64,000 nucleotides of DNA from Jannaschia aquimarina (GCF_000877395.1 NZ_JYFE01000050.1:36001-100000), one strand, 5' to 3'; shown: positions 16,409 to 25,405, counted from the stretch's first letter. Program-made: numbers and translations. The notes: generated by a model from the sequence alone, not told the origin.

Positions 16409-17325
16409 AGGTCAAATATGCTCGGCTGCCGATCCGTCGTTCGACAACCTATGGCATCACCTATTTCCTGCTGGTCCCGCTCTTTGCAGCAGTCTACTAT
16501 CTTTTCCAACCTTCATTTTCCCAAGAGTTGGGAATAGTCAATGCATTCTATTTGAGTGCTGTCACCGCAACCACGCTTGGATTCGGAGATATTGTTCCGG
16601 GGAGCTGGGATGGCAAGGCGTTTACCTCCATTCAGTCATTGCTTGGTGTTCTTACGATTGGTCTAACGCTCGCAAATCTATCTCGAGAGTGGTCAGAGCA
16701 GCTAGTTGAGCAAGAGCGGCAGATCGTTTCAGAGCAGTACAACGCCAGCGAGCGAGCTAAAGTACGAGCTCACGGAAAATATGTGAAGCGCCGAATTCAA
16801 AAGCTTTCCCGAACCATGAATTTATTAATCACTGAAAGGTCAGATAAGTCTACCGTTCAGATGTCAATGAATCTGGAGCTTCGGAGTGGCACAAGCTTCT
16901 CGGATATGGCAAATGCTTTTCTTCCAACTTGCCTTGGCGGAAACCCCCTTAACGCGCTTGCCATTGATGTTTATTTCCAAGACGAGAGAAAGCTTCGTGC
17001 TGCGCTTGAAAGCCTCGTCACGTCTATCGATACTGAGAAGTACTCTCTGCTCTCTGAAAGATGCATCGATTTCGATTTTCTTTGCGAACAGACGAGTTTC
17101 CCAAACGAGATAGAATCGCACATGTCAATTCCGGCTAATGGTGGCACTGCGCGAGATTATGTTTTGAAGGCGCTCATGGAGCAGCGGGGTCGGATCGACG
17201 TAGTTGACCCTGCAAGCGTTGTATATCCTTATAAAGCGCTTTTCGAATCTTTGGAGAAAAAAATGTTGATCCTTAGGGACATTGATTCTCTGATTTCTGC
17301 GCCGGTTGTTAGGGTTCAGCAATAG
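16405..17325 (+). CDS. two-TM potassium-channel-like protein with unknown cytoplasmic domain
   Basis: 306 residues. TM1 (about 16-34, [17 protein letters not shown]), a pore helix and filter ([17 protein letters not shown], about 46-62) and TM2 (about 71-92) form a single KcsA/Ion_trans_2 pore unit with the K+ filter TxGFGD. The remaining 210 residues are soluble, start with a charged helix ([20 protein letters not shown]) and match no domain I recognise; it is not RCK/TrkA-N. The gene is visibly A+T-richer than all its neighbours and uses rarer codons, which suggests recent transfer. The GTG start overlaps the thyX stop (GTGA); an alternative ATG at 16378 with a strong AAGGGGG would add nine residues. 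Confidence 0.75.
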   Translation: MKVKYARLPIRRSTTYGITYFLLVPLFAAVYYLFQPSFSQELGIVNAFYLSAVTATTLGFGDIVPGSWDGKAFTSIQSLLGVLTIGLTLANLSREWSEQLVEQERQIVSEQYNASERAKVRAHGKYVKRRIQKLSRTMNLLITERSDKSTVQMSMNLELRSGTSFSDMANAFLPTCLGGNPLNALAIDVYFQDERKLRAALESLVTSIDTEKYSLLSERCIDFDFLCEQTSFPNEIESHMSIPANGGTARDYVLKALMEQRGRIDVVDPASVVYPYKALFESLEKKMLILRDIDSLISAPVVRVQQ

Positions 17326-17587
17326 CGACCTTAGAGTAGGCATCATCATGTCCCGTAATTTTGGGGCAAAGATGCTTAACTTGATGACCGCACCCGGGTC
17401 AGACTGCAAATAGTAGGCATGTAATGTTCACCCAACACTAGTACGCCGCTCGATCCGCAGGTTCGTCACACGCTCCATTCGCCTCACGATCACCGGGACC
17501 TCTCCCAGTCGCTGACCCACCGACCGGTGACGCCCCTCCCCGCGTCCCCGCCGGTTCACCCACCTCCTTCTCTGCTTCTCAAATATC

Positions 17588-17646
17588 CCGGGGGTCCGGA
17601 GGCAGGGCCCCCGGCCGGGCCGGACGGGGCTCGATGCCCCGTCCGG
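17588..17646. repeat. two adjacent G+C-rich inverted repeats
   Basis: CCGGGGG (17588-17594) can pair with CCCCCGG (17608-17614), and CCGGACGGGGC (17620-17630) pairs perfectly with GCCCCGTCCGG (17636-17646) around a TCGAT loop. The preceding CTCAAATATCCCGGGGG resembles a short intergenic element I associate with rhodobacterial genomes. They could act as bidirectional transcription barriers between convergent genes; there is no T tract. Confidence 0.5.
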
Positions 17647-17742
17647 TCCGCCCCCGCGCGAGCCGCTCAAGGCGGCGCGCAACAGACACGCCTGCGGGCA
17701 AGCGGAGGCCCGGCCCCCCCTCGGGTGCCATCTGTGCAGACG

Positions 17743-17775
17743 GGGGGTGCACAGGGGGTGCACAGGGGGTGCACA
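17743..17775. repeat. three perfect tandem copies of GGGGGTGCACA
   Basis: Three identical 11-base units in direct tandem (17743-17753, 17754-17764, 17765-17775), each containing the palindrome GTGCAC. The repeat lies about 70 bases beyond the stop codon of the glutamine synthetase-like gene. An 11-base period places the palindromes on the same DNA face, but slippage of a G-rich tract is an equally good explanation. Confidence 0.75.
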
Positions 17776-17842
17776 GCGGATTTTCGCCGGAATCGACCGT
17801 ACGGTGCCCTCGCGCTCCCTCCGAATCGTCGGTCGCGGACCC

Positions 17843-19204
17843 TCAGACGTTCAGCAGCAGGTGCTCCCGCTCCCAGGGAGAGATGACCTGAAGGAACGCG
17901 CCGTATTCCATCCGCTTCACCGCCGCGTAGACCGACGAGAAATGGGGATGCAGCAATTCCCGCACCTCCGCCGCCTCCTCGAAGAGATCCAGCGCCGTGT
18001 TCAGATCGCGCGGGATTGCCGCCTCCAGGTCGTAGGCGTCGCCCGCATATTGCGGCGAGGGGGCCGTCTCGTCGCGCAGGCCCAGATAGCCGCAGGCCAG
18101 GCTCGCCGCGATGCCCAGATAGGGGTTGCAATCCATGCCCGCGATCCGGTTCTCGACCCGCTTGGCCTCGGGCCCGCTGACGGGGACGCGCAGCCCCGTG
18201 GTGCGGTTGTCGCGGCCCCATTCCAGGTTGATCGGCGCGGCGAGGTCCCGCACGAACCGCCGGTAGGAGTTCACGTAGGGCGCCAGCAGAGCCATCACGG
18301 CGGGCAGGTGCGCCTGCATTCCGCCTATGAAATGAAGGAAGGCCGGCGTCTCGTGCCCGGTTTCGTCGACGAAGATGTTGCGCCCCGTGGCCATGTCCAC
18401 GACCGAGTGGTGGATATGCATGGCCGAGCCGGGCTCGTCCTGGTGCGGCTTGGCCATGAAGGTCGCGTAGCAATCGTGGCGCAGCGCCGCCTCGCGGATC
18501 ATGCGCTTGAAGCAGAAGATCTCGTCGGCCAGCTTCACGGGGTCGCCGTGGCGCAGGTTCAGCTCCACCTGGCCCGAGCCGCCCTCCTGCAGGATGCCGT
18601 CGATCTCCAGCCCCATGGCCTCGGCGAAGTCGTAGATGTCGTCGATGACGGGGCCGTATTCGTCGATGGCGGACATGGAGTAGGCCTGCCGCGCCGCCGC
18701 CCGCCGCCCCGAGCGCCCCATCGGAGGCTCCACCGGCACTGAGGGGTCGGTGTTCCGCGCGATCAGAAAGAACTCCATCTCGGGCGCGACCACGGGCCGC
18801 CAGCCCCGAGCGGCGTAGGTGTCAACCACGCGCTTGAGCACGTTGCGCGGCGCCACATCGATCGGCGCCCCCCCCTGATCCACCATGTCATGTATAACCT
18901 GCACCGTCCAATCCGCCGTCCAGGGCGAGGCGCGGGTGGTGGAGTAGTCGGGGGTAAGGATCATGTCCGGTTCGGTGAAGGCTGCGTCGCCGTCATCGGC
19001 CCATTCGCCGGTGATCGTCTGCTGGAAGATCGACGCCGGCAGGTAGAAGCTTCCCTGCTGGGCGAACTTGGCAGCGGGCATCGCCTTGCCGCGCGCGATG
19101 CCCGACAGGTCGGCGACCACGCATTCCACCTCGTCCAGACGGCGACCTTCCAGATACGTGCGGACGTGAACGGGGCTCTTGGACAGCCAGTCAGGAGACG
19201 CCAT
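17843..19204 (-). CDS. glutamine synthetase family protein (gamma-glutamylpolyamine synthetase-like)
   Basis: 453 residues with the complete GS catalytic fold: VVAPEMEFFL (metal Glu), EGGSGQVELNLRHGDP, GSAMHIHHSV (ATP/metal His), WGRDNRTTGLRVP and RVENRIAGMDCNPYLG. Length and motifs place it with GlnA3/PuuA-like enzymes that ligate glutamate to amines such as putrescine, rather than with the housekeeping GlnA, which carries an adenylylation Tyr loop I do not see. No puu catabolic genes are in the window, so the substrate is uncertain. The ATG at 19202-19204 has a weak GGA upstream. It is divergent from the CAP lipoprotein gene. Confidence 0.85.
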   Translation of the reverse strand: MASPDWLSKSPVHVRTYLEGRRLDEVECVVADLSGIARGKAMPAAKFAQQGSFYLPASIFQQTITGEWADDGDAAFTEPDMILTPDYSTTRASPWTADWTVQVIHDMVDQGGAPIDVAPRNVLKRVVDTYAARGWRPVVAPEMEFFLIARNTDPSVPVEPPMGRSGRRAAARQAYSMSAIDEYGPVIDDIYDFAEAMGLEIDGILQEGGSGQVELNLRHGDPVKLADEIFCFKRMIREAALRHDCYATFMAKPHQDEPGSAMHIHHSVVDMATGRNIFVDETGHETPAFLHFIGGMQAHLPAVMALLAPYVNSYRRFVRDLAAPINLEWGRDNRTTGLRVPVSGPEAKRVENRIAGMDCNPYLGIAASLACGYLGLRDETAPSPQYAGDAYDLEAAIPRDLNTALDLFEEAAEVRELLHPHFSSVYAAVKRMEYGAFLQVISPWEREHLLLNV

Positions 19205-19357
19205 GTCTGTTTCCGAATTGTGGTGACCATCGGCTTAGTCCTGCCGAATGTCCTGAACAAGCGGCAGATCTTTGCGCTTTGCCATCCGGATGCGGGACTT
19301 TTGCCCCCGCGCGGCCCGATTTGGGCAAGAGGATCCCCCAACCTTCGGAGATTGCCC

Positions 19358-19843
19358 ATGATTCGACCGCTCGCGCTGCTTCTGACCGTTGCCCTTGCCG
19401 GGTGTCAGGCCCCACCGCCGGATACGGCGGGCGGTGTGCAAACGCCATCTACGCGCGGGGTGTCGACCCGGGATGTGGTTCAGCTCACGAACTCGCAGCG
19501 GCGCAGTCTCGGCGCCCTTCGCAGCGATGCACGTCTCAGCCGGGCCGCGAAACGCCATTCGGAGCACATGGCGCGGCAGGGCCGGATCGGCCACCGAGGC
19601 CCGGGGGGCTCGACGCTCATGCAGCGGGTGAAGCGGGCTGGCTACGAGCCGTGCCTGGCCGCCGAGAACGTTGCCGCCGGCCAGCAATCGGCGCGGGATG
19701 TCGTACAGGCCTGGATGACCTCGCCGGGGCACCGCCGAAACATCATGATCCGGCAGGCCGAGGATGTCGGGATCGGCGTGGCATCCGATGCATCGGGACG
19801 CCTCTACTGGACGATGGTCCTCGCCCGACCCTGCGGCGCCTGA
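19358..19843 (+). CDS. CAP/SCP domain lipoprotein
   Basis: 161 residues. A lipoprotein signal peptide ends in LAGC (Cys16), followed by a CAP (cysteine-rich secretory/PR-1) domain. The CAP domain has the usual order of motifs: LTNSQRRSLGALRSDARL, AKRHSEHMARQGRIGHRGPG with its cavity His, AAENVAAGQ, and VVQAWMTSPGHRRNIM with the second His. Bacterial CAP lipoproteins are mostly of unknown function. The ATG at 19358 has CGGAG eight bases upstream. A longer 5' open frame runs antisense to the neighbour and was dropped. Confidence 0.9.
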   Translation: MIRPLALLLTVALAGCQAPPPDTAGGVQTPSTRGVSTRDVVQLTNSQRRSLGALRSDARLSRAAKRHSEHMARQGRIGHRGPGGSTLMQRVKRAGYEPCLAAENVAAGQQSARDVVQAWMTSPGHRRNIMIRQAEDVGIGVASDASGRLYWTMVLARPCGA

Positions 19844-19886
19844 TCATGTCCCGCCACACTGCGCGAGGCGAGCGGTACGCCAGGCG

Positions 19887-20327
19887 CTAGAGGTTCTGCT
19901 CGGCTCTCTGGCGGGCCAGGGCGCTGTCGCGGTCCGCGATCCCCAGAAGGTTCGAGAGCAGCCGGAGCAGGCTGTCTTCCTCCACGTCGCGCGTTCCATC
20001 TGCCAGCACGACCGACCAGAGCGCCTCGAGCAGGGCCGCCCGCTCCTCCAGCGGAACGGCATCCTTGAGCGAGCGCGTGAACCGGACGGTGTCGGGGGCT
20101 TCGGCCTCCAGCCCCTCCGCCTCCGTCCGGAGCGCGGTTGCCGCATCCGCGGCAAGGCCATGGCGCTGGGCGAGGACGCGGTCGATCCGGGCCTTTTCGA
20201 TCTCAGCGTAGTCGCCGTCCGCGCGGGCCACACGCACGAGAAGCGCGGCTAGGGCGAGACGGGCATCGGGTTCGGGCAGGCGTTCTGGCTCGGACGTGCC
20301 GAGACGGCGGAGGAGATCTGCAAACAT
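19887..20327 (-). CDS. TerB-family protein
   Basis: 146 residues, all-helical, of the TerB-like (COG4103) family. It has the acidic TerB features LLVRVARADGDYAEIEKARIDRVL (about 29-52) and the second DG motif LEALWSVVLADGTRDVEEDSLLRLL (about 99-123). The Asp-Gly-containing loops are the divalent-metal-binding points in this family. Tellurite resistance itself is not implied. Monocistronic by position; it converges with the CAP lipoprotein gene. Confidence 0.85.
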   Translation of the reverse strand: MFADLLRRLGTSEPERLPEPDARLALAALLVRVARADGDYAEIEKARIDRVLAQRHGLAADAATALRTEAEGLEAEAPDTVRFTRSLKDAVPLEERAALLEALWSVVLADGTRDVEEDSLLRLLSNLLGIADRDSALARQRAEQNL

Positions 20328-20456
20328 CCGCGCTATTTAAGACGCATCGCGCGAGTTGCCAGACCTGCCCGGAGGCGAGGCTGTGCGCCATCGGGTCAGA
20401 ATGCCTGCACGGCGCGTGATATTCGCTGAGCCGTACCGGAAGTTCCTTCCGGCGGA

Positions 20457-20762
20457 TCAGTGTCCCTCCGGGGCTGTCCACCCCTCGCAAATGACCAGAT
20501 CGCTCTCGCTGATACCCCGCCGCAACTCGATCGCAGCCTGATAGGCGGGGCTGCGGTAGCAGGACAACGCCGCGTCGTAGTCAGGAAACTCGATCACCAC
20601 CGTCCTTGGCTTGGCATCGCCTTCGACCAGCTCTCGCGCGCCGCCGCGGACCAAGAAGCGACCGCCATACTCCGCCAGGGGCGCCGCGTTCGCCGCGCGA
20701 TAGAGGTCGTAGGCTTCGGGGTCGTCCACCCGGCCATGAGCGATCCAGTATCCCTTTGCCAT
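20457..20762 (-). CDS. DUF1330 domain protein
   Basis: 101 residues with the ferredoxin-like DUF1330 fold (alpha/beta barrel dimer superfamily): GYWIAHGRVDDPEAYDLY at the start, GGRFLVRGG, VVIEFPDYDAALSCYRSPAYQ and a C-terminal strand. Function is not established for the family. The ATG at 20760-20762 was chosen because GGAGAAG lies upstream; seven extra residues from an earlier ATG are possible. Divergent from the MipA/OmpV gene. Confidence 0.88.
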   Translation of the reverse strand: MAKGYWIAHGRVDDPEAYDLYRAANAAPLAEYGGRFLVRGGARELVEGDAKPRTVVIEFPDYDAALSCYRSPAYQAAIELRRGISESDLVICEGWTAPEGH

Positions 20763-20858
20763 CCTGTCTTCTCCATTCATCAATGCAACCTATCGTTGCC
20801 TAACGGATAACCTGTGCTAAGTGAGTCTTGCTCACATGACGATCTGAAAGTTTGCCTC

Positions 20859-21674
20859 ATGATCCGCATTCTGACCGTCGCGATGACGTTTGTCGCAGCG
20901 ACACCTCTCGTTGCGCAAGAAACGCTGGATTCGATTGCCGACCCGATGGATTTTTCCGCGACAGCGTCGAGCAGGACGGGCGGGCCCGCGCTCGGGTTCA
21001 CGCTTCGGACGGGGGTTTCTTCGAACCCGCGCTATTTCGGTGACAACAGCAGCGAGGTTGGTGCCGATCTCGGCGTCGCGCTGGACTACTTCCGGTTGGG
21101 CCGTCTCGAATTCGGGAGTCAGGACCCGTATTCCTATCCCGAGGGGTTCGGGATCACCGGATCTTTCCGCTACATCGGAAAGCGTGACGACGACGATTCT
21201 GACGAACTGGCCGGGCTTGACGATGTCGACGCCTCTCTCGAACTGGGGGCAGGGCTTCGCTACGCGACCCGCGATTGGCAGGTCTTCGGCAACGTGCGCT
21301 ACGGCGTCATCGGGCACGAGTCCTTCGTCGGCGAGCTGGGCGCCGATGCCTTTCTGCGGCCAAGCGATCGTCTGACTCTTCGACTTGGCCCCCGTGCGCT
21401 GTTCGGCTCGGACGAGTATGTCGACACCTATTTCGGGGTCACGCCCGAGGAAGCGGCGGCGAGTGCATTCGATGCCTACGATCCGGATAGCGGGCTTGTC
21501 TCGACCGGGGTCGAGTTGGGCGCGGGGTACCGCTTCAACGATACTTGGGGTCTGGACGCTGCCGTCCGTTACGAAAGGCTTCGCGGTGACGCGGCCGACA
21601 GCCCGATCGTTCAGGACGACGATCAGGTCAGCGCGAGAATCGGAGTGACCCGGCGCTTTACCTTCGGCTTCTAG
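20859..21674 (+). CDS. MipA/OmpV-family outer membrane protein
   Basis: 271 residues: a signal peptide (about 1-19, ending VAQ) followed by an outer-membrane beta barrel of alternating hydrophobic strands ending in RRFTFGF with a C-terminal Phe. The layout (GFTLRTGVSSNPRYFGD at the first strand, LGAGLRYATRDWQVFGNVRYG in the middle) fits MipA/OmpV proteins, some of which act as scaffolds for cell-wall enzymes. An acidic loop DDDDSDE occurs near residue 113. The ATG at 20859 was taken because it starts the signal peptide. Confidence 0.78.
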   Translation: MIRILTVAMTFVAATPLVAQETLDSIADPMDFSATASSRTGGPALGFTLRTGVSSNPRYFGDNSSEVGADLGVALDYFRLGRLEFGSQDPYSYPEGFGITGSFRYIGKRDDDDSDELAGLDDVDASLELGAGLRYATRDWQVFGNVRYGVIGHESFVGELGADAFLRPSDRLTLRLGPRALFGSDEYVDTYFGVTPEEAAASAFDAYDPDSGLVSTGVELGAGYRFNDTWGLDAAVRYERLRGDAADSPIVQDDDQVSARIGVTRRFTFGF

Positions 21675-21793
21675 CCTTCCCCGCGGCGCGGGGCAGGGCC
21701 CCGGCGTCGACGTGTCGGGCCTGACCCGCCAGAGGCGCGGCATTCTGGCGGAATACGAAGGGTGGCAATGCTGCCGGAAGCAGGCGGACGGGC

Positions 21794-22678
21794 CTATGCC
21801 CCGCCTGCTGCGGCCTCGCTTCCCGCAACGTCGTCGTCCCGCTGCACGATCAAGGTGCGATGGGGGAAGGGGATCGAGATGCCGGCCCCTTCGAGGGCGA
21901 TCTTCACATCCCTGTTCATATCCTTCCAGTAGCCGAAGAAGTCGGTCCTCTTGACCCAGGCCCGGACAAGAAAGTTCACGGACGAGTCCCCCAGACTGTC
22001 GACCAGAATGGTCGGTTCCGGTTCGGCGACGAAACGCGGGTCGGAGGTAATGGTGTCCCGGATCACCTGCGCCGTGAGATGCAGGTCGGCATCGTAGCTG
22101 ACGCCGAAGACCCATTCGGCCTGTCGCATGTCGTAGGCCGAGTAGTTGACGATCGTGTTCCCCCAGACCTCCGAGTTCGGGATGATGATCTGGAAATTTC
22201 CGATGCTCGCCAACTCGGTGAAGTTCAGGTTGATGGACTTCACCGTGCCCATTTGGCCGTTGATCACGACGAAATCGCCGTTCTTGATGGGCCGGAACAG
22301 GATCAGCATCACCCCGGCCGCGACGTTGGACAGCGTCCCTTGCAGTGCCAGACCGATCGCCAGACCGGCCGCACCGATCACGGCGACGATCGAGGTGGTC
22401 TGGATCCCGAACGTGTTGAGCACCACGACCCCCGCCACGGCGAGGATCGCGTAGCGCGCGATGTTGGCGAGAAACTCGAAGAGCGTGTCGTCCAGACGCT
22501 CGTGCTTCTGGGACAGACCCTTGATCCGGCGGCTGACGAAGCCTGACAGGATGAAGGCCAGGATGATGATGAGGATCGCCGACAGCACATCCCCAAGCAG
22601 CGAGGCGAGGAATTCGAGGCTCAGGAAATCGCCGAGCGTACGGCCGGCATAGATTTCGGTCGAAAGAAGGTCGCGCAT
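21794..22678 (-). CDS. MscS-family mechanosensitive channel
   Basis: 294 residues, close to E. coli MscS. Three TM helices are followed by the Gly/Ala-rich pore helix IGAAGLAIGLALQGTLSNVAAG (about 101-122), the beta domain beginning RPIKNGDFVVINGQMGTVKSI, and the IIIPNSEVWGNTIVNYSA motif. It opens under membrane tension and releases solutes after osmotic downshock. It converges with the MipA/OmpV gene (a 6-bp G+C hairpin at 21679-21693 lies between). The ATG at 22676-22678 has a GGGG upstream. Confidence 0.92.
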   Translation of the reverse strand: MRDLLSTEIYAGRTLGDFLSLEFLASLLGDVLSAILIIILAFILSGFVSRRIKGLSQKHERLDDTLFEFLANIARYAILAVAGVVVLNTFGIQTTSIVAVIGAAGLAIGLALQGTLSNVAAGVMLILFRPIKNGDFVVINGQMGTVKSINLNFTELASIGNFQIIIPNSEVWGNTIVNYSAYDMRQAEWVFGVSYDADLHLTAQVIRDTITSDPRFVAEPEPTILVDSLGDSSVNFLVRAWVKRTDFFGYWKDMNRDVKIALEGAGISIPFPHRTLIVQRDDDVAGSEAAAGGA

Positions 22679-22747
22679 GGGGCCCCCGGAACTGGCGTTT
22701 CGGGGCTGCTATCAAGCGCGGTGCGGCAGGACCAGACGGATCAGGCG

Positions 22748-22975
22748 TCAGAGCGCGTCGATTGCTTCCGCCAGCTTGCGGTCCTTGTCCGTCAGGCCGC
22801 CTGCATCATGGGTGGTGAGGCGGATGGAAACGCAGTTGTACACGTTCGACCATTCCGGGTGGTGGTCCTGAGCTTCGGCCAGAAGCGCCACGCGCGACAT
22901 GAAGGCCCAGGCTTCGCTGAAATCCCTGAACTTGAACTCGCGTTCCAGGGCCCCGTCCTTTTCGATCCAACTCAT
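22748..22975 (-). CDS. phhB: pterin-4a-carbinolamine dehydratase
   Basis: 75 residues, slightly shorter than the usual 96-110 at the N-terminus, but the catalytic block is intact: [18 protein letters not shown] with the active His-His-Pro-Glu-Trp motif, then [21 protein letters not shown]. It dehydrates 4a-hydroxytetrahydropterin in pterin recycling. The ATG (22973-22975) overlaps the preceding gene's stop (ATGA) and has GGAGGAA upstream. A longer same-frame reading 5' is only the shadow of that gene. No aromatic hydroxylase is in the window, so its partner is unknown. Confidence 0.9.
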   Translation of the reverse strand: MSWIEKDGALEREFKFRDFSEAWAFMSRVALLAEAQDHHPEWSNVYNCVSIRLTTHDAGGLTDKDRKLAEAIDAL

Positions 22976-24174
22976 TCCTGTTCCTCCACATTCGCCCGGC
23001 GGAAAGGGCCGTAGGCGGTCAGCACTTCGATATCCTCCTCGATGGCCCGTGCCTCTGCGTCGAGGAACCGCGCAACGGCATCCCGGAACCCGTCGTGAGG
23101 GATGAAGTGCAGAGAATGGCAGGTGACGGGCAGGTAGCCGCGCGCCAGCTTGTGGTCGCCCTGTGCGCCGGCTTCGACGCGGGTCAAGCCATTGGCCAGG
23201 GCCCATTCGATCGCCTGATAGTAGCAGAGTTCGAAATGCAGCGCGGGATGGTGTTCCGTACAGCCCCAGTAGCGCCCGTAGAGCGTTTCGCGTCCGATGA
23301 AGTTCAGCGCCCCGGCCACCCACCTGCCGTCCCGCTCGGCAAGGATCAGGAGGACGTCGTTCCGCATCGTTGCCTGAACTTCATCGAAGAAGGCGCGCGT
23401 CAGGTAGGGGGTACCCCATTTCCGCGCGCCCGTATCCTGATAGAAATGCCAGAAAGCGTCCCAGTGGTCGGGCTCGATCTCGTCGCCGGTGAGCGCGTGG
23501 ATCCGTCCTCCGAAGCCTTGGGCCTGTGCGCGTTCCTTGCGGATGTTCTTGCGCTTGCGGCTTGAGAGCGCGGCGAGGAAGCCGTCGAAATCGCCGAAGC
23601 CATCATCGACCCAGTGGTATTGTTGCGATGACCGGCCCAACAGCCCCATCGCTTCGCCGCGCGCTCGCTCCTCTTCGGTGCAGAACGTCACGTGGAGCGA
23701 TGAAAGCTCGTTCGTTTCGCAGACCTGCGCCGCGCCCGCGATCAGCGCCGACATGCCGGCCTCGTCATGCCCGGGCGCAACAAGAAAGCGCCGCCCGGTC
23801 GCCGGCGTGAAGGGGACTGCGATCTGGAGCTTGGGATAGTACGCGCCACCGCCCCGCTCCCATGCATGGGCCCAGTTGTGGTCGAAGATATACTCGCCCT
23901 GACTGTGCCCCTTGACGTAAAGCGGCGCGACCGCGATCACCTCCTCGTCCTGACGCACGATCAGCGGCTGCGGCTGCCAGCCCGTCCCCGGCCCGACCGA
24001 GCCCGACCTTTCCAAGGCCGACAGGAACCTGTGCGTCGTGAAGGGATCCACGGGCCGCGCGCCCGCCGGGCCGGGATCGGCGCAGTGATCCCACGTCGCC
24101 GGGTCGATCGCGTCCACGCCAGCGCAGACCTCGACCGTGATCCGGGGCTCTTCATCAGGGAGAGGGGCGGTCAT
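22972..24174 (-). CDS. GNAT-fold protein of the peptidogalycan/FemAB-like family (DUF482)
   Basis: 400 residues. Conserved blocks [24 protein letters not shown] region, [31 protein letters not shown] and [20 protein letters not shown] match the family often annotated as peptidogalycan biosynthesis/recognition or DUF482, a tandem GNAT fold related to FemAB aminoacyltransferases. The reaction is not known. It sits between the GDPD gene (26 bases upstream) and phhB (4-base ATGA overlap). The ATG at 24172-24174 is the only sensible start. Confidence 0.82.
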   Translation of the reverse strand: MTAPLPDEEPRITVEVCAGVDAIDPATWDHCADPGPAGARPVDPFTTHRFLSALERSGSVGPGTGWQPQPLIVRQDEEVIAVAPLYVKGHSQGEYIFDHNWAHAWERGGGAYYPKLQIAVPFTPATGRRFLVAPGHDEAGMSALIAGAAQVCETNELSSLHVTFCTEEERARGEAMGLLGRSSQQYHWVDDGFGDFDGFLAALSSRKRKNIRKERAQAQGFGGRIHALTGDEIEPDHWDAFWHFYQDTGARKWGTPYLTRAFFDEVQATMRNDVLLILAERDGRWVAGALNFIGRETLYGRYWGCTEHHPALHFELCYYQAIEWALANGLTRVEAGAQGDHKLARGYLPVTCHSLHFIPHDGFRDAVARFLDAEARAIEEDIEVLTAYGPFRRANVEEQE

Positions 24175-24200
24175 TCCGTTTCAAATGGAGGCGATATGCG

Positions 24201-24950
24201 TCAGGGCAAGTAGCCTTCGAATGTTACGCCGTCGGCAACCAGACGCGCCGTGAGTTCCTGCTCCGGCGAACGGATCGTCCAGCAGAGGATGGCGATGCCC
24301 GAACGCTTCAATTCTGCCACGCGTGGCATCGAGAGAGCATCCGATTGATGACTGATGAAAGAGGCTCCGACGGCATCCGCATCTGGAATTTCCCGTAACG
24401 TCGCACGGGTCTCGGCAGGGAGATCGGGCCAATCTTCTGACTGAAAGGCAGACGTCACCAGACCCCGTGGGATCTCCGGCAGCAGATCGACCATGGCCGC
24501 GACGGAATGCGGGTTGAAGGACATGACCGCGATTGGCCCCTCGTAGTCACGCAGATCGCGTACGACGGCTCTTTCCAGCCTGCCGATATCCGGACCCATC
24601 TGTCCGTCCTGGTCCTTGATCTCGACCAGGATCGGCACGCGGCCCCGCACGAGACCAAGCACTTGCGAAAGTGTCGGGATCCGCTGCCGCGTCCCCGCGA
24701 CCTCGATCTGTCGCAGCATCTCCGAGGAGAGGGTGTCGACGCGCTCGCACCGGCCGCAGAGCCGGGTCAGATCTTCGTCGTGGAAGACCATCGCCACGTC
24801 GTCCGAACTGATCTGAACGTCGATCTCTATACCGTAGCCACGGTCTATCGCAGCGGAAATCGCGGCGATTGTGTTCTCGGGGATCCCGTCCGAATGCAAT
24901 CCGCGGTGCGCGATCAGACCGGGATCGGTGAAACCCGCCGGAAGGGTCAC
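24201..24950 (-). CDS. glycerophosphodiester phosphodiesterase (GDPD)
   Basis: 249 residues with the GDPD TIM-barrel signatures: IAHRGLHSDGIPENTIAAI (catalytic His and Arg, Glu), GIEIDVQISSDDVAMVFHDEDLTRL (metal Glu/Asp and second catalytic His) and IPILVEIKDQ-like VPILVEIKDQ. It hydrolyses glycerophosphodiesters to glycerol-3-phosphate and an alcohol; there is no signal peptide, so it is cytosolic (UgpQ-like). It starts at a GTG (24948-24950) that overlaps the ridA stop (GTGA), arguing for translational coupling. Confidence 0.9.
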   Translation of the reverse strand: MTLPAGFTDPGLIAHRGLHSDGIPENTIAAISAAIDRGYGIEIDVQISSDDVAMVFHDEDLTRLCGRCERVDTLSSEMLRQIEVAGTRQRIPTLSQVLGLVRGRVPILVEIKDQDGQMGPDIGRLERAVVRDLRDYEGPIAVMSFNPHSVAAMVDLLPEIPRGLVTSAFQSEDWPDLPAETRATLREIPDADAVGASFISHQSDALSMPRVAELKRSGIAILCWTIRSPEQELTARLVADGVTFEGYLP

Positions 24951-25405
24951 GCGATCTCGAAGATGCCCTCGATCTCCACGGCCACGCCGAGCGGGAGCGC
25001 GCCGGCCGAGACGGCCGAGCGGGAATGGCGCCCCGCCTCCCCGAGCACATCGACGAGCAGATCCGAGCAGCCGTTGATGACTTGTGGCTGCCCTTCGAAG
25101 TCAGGGGTCGAATTGACGAAGCCGGTCAGCTTCACGACGCGTTTGAGCCGTGAAAGATCTCCGTCGCACGCGGCCTTGACCTGCGCGAGGAGGCCGAGGG
25201 CGCAGGTGCGCGCGGCAGCGGCTCCCTCCTCGACCGACATGTCGTCGCCGACGGTTCCCCGGATGAGGTCATCGCCCTCCCGGCTGATCTGGCCGGATAC
25301 GAACAGCAGGTTCCCCACCTGGACGTAAGGAACGTAGTTCGCGGCGGGCGCAGACGCGTCCGGGAGCGCGTGGCCGAGTTCGATCAGACGGTCTTCGACG
25401 GACAT
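24947..25405 (-). CDS. RidA-family (YjgF/YER057c/UK114) protein
   Basis: 152 residues, the longer class of RidA-like proteins. Core motifs are YVPYVQVGNLLFVSGQISREGDD near the start, LTGFVNSTPDF in the middle and RSAVSAGALPLGVAVEIEG at the end, which includes the conserved Arg used by RidA to deaminate 2-aminoacrylate/imines. It heads a four-gene run ridA-GDPD-GNAT-phhB. The ATG at 25403-25405 has GGAGGAG nine bases upstream; an upstream in-frame extension of 41 codons was rejected. Confidence 0.9.
   Translation of the reverse strand: MSVEDRLIELGHALPDASAPAANYVPYVQVGNLLFVSGQISREGDDLIRGTVGDDMSVEEGAAAARTCALGLLAQVKAACDGDLSRLKRVVKLTGFVNSTPDFEGQPQVINGCSDLLVDVLGEAGRHSRSAVSAGALPLGVAVEIEGIFEIA

Larger units (their letters stand above)
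17326..17842. other. gene-free gap with hairpins and a short tandem repeat
   Basis: About 517 bases between the convergent channel-like and glutamine synthetase-like genes. No supported gene. The first 100 bases share the A+T-rich composition of the channel gene; the rest is very G+C-rich and holds the hairpins and repeat listed separately. Confidence 0.6.

Noticed and set aside
17743..17775. CRISPR repeats
   Set aside because: Units are 11 bases with no spacers.
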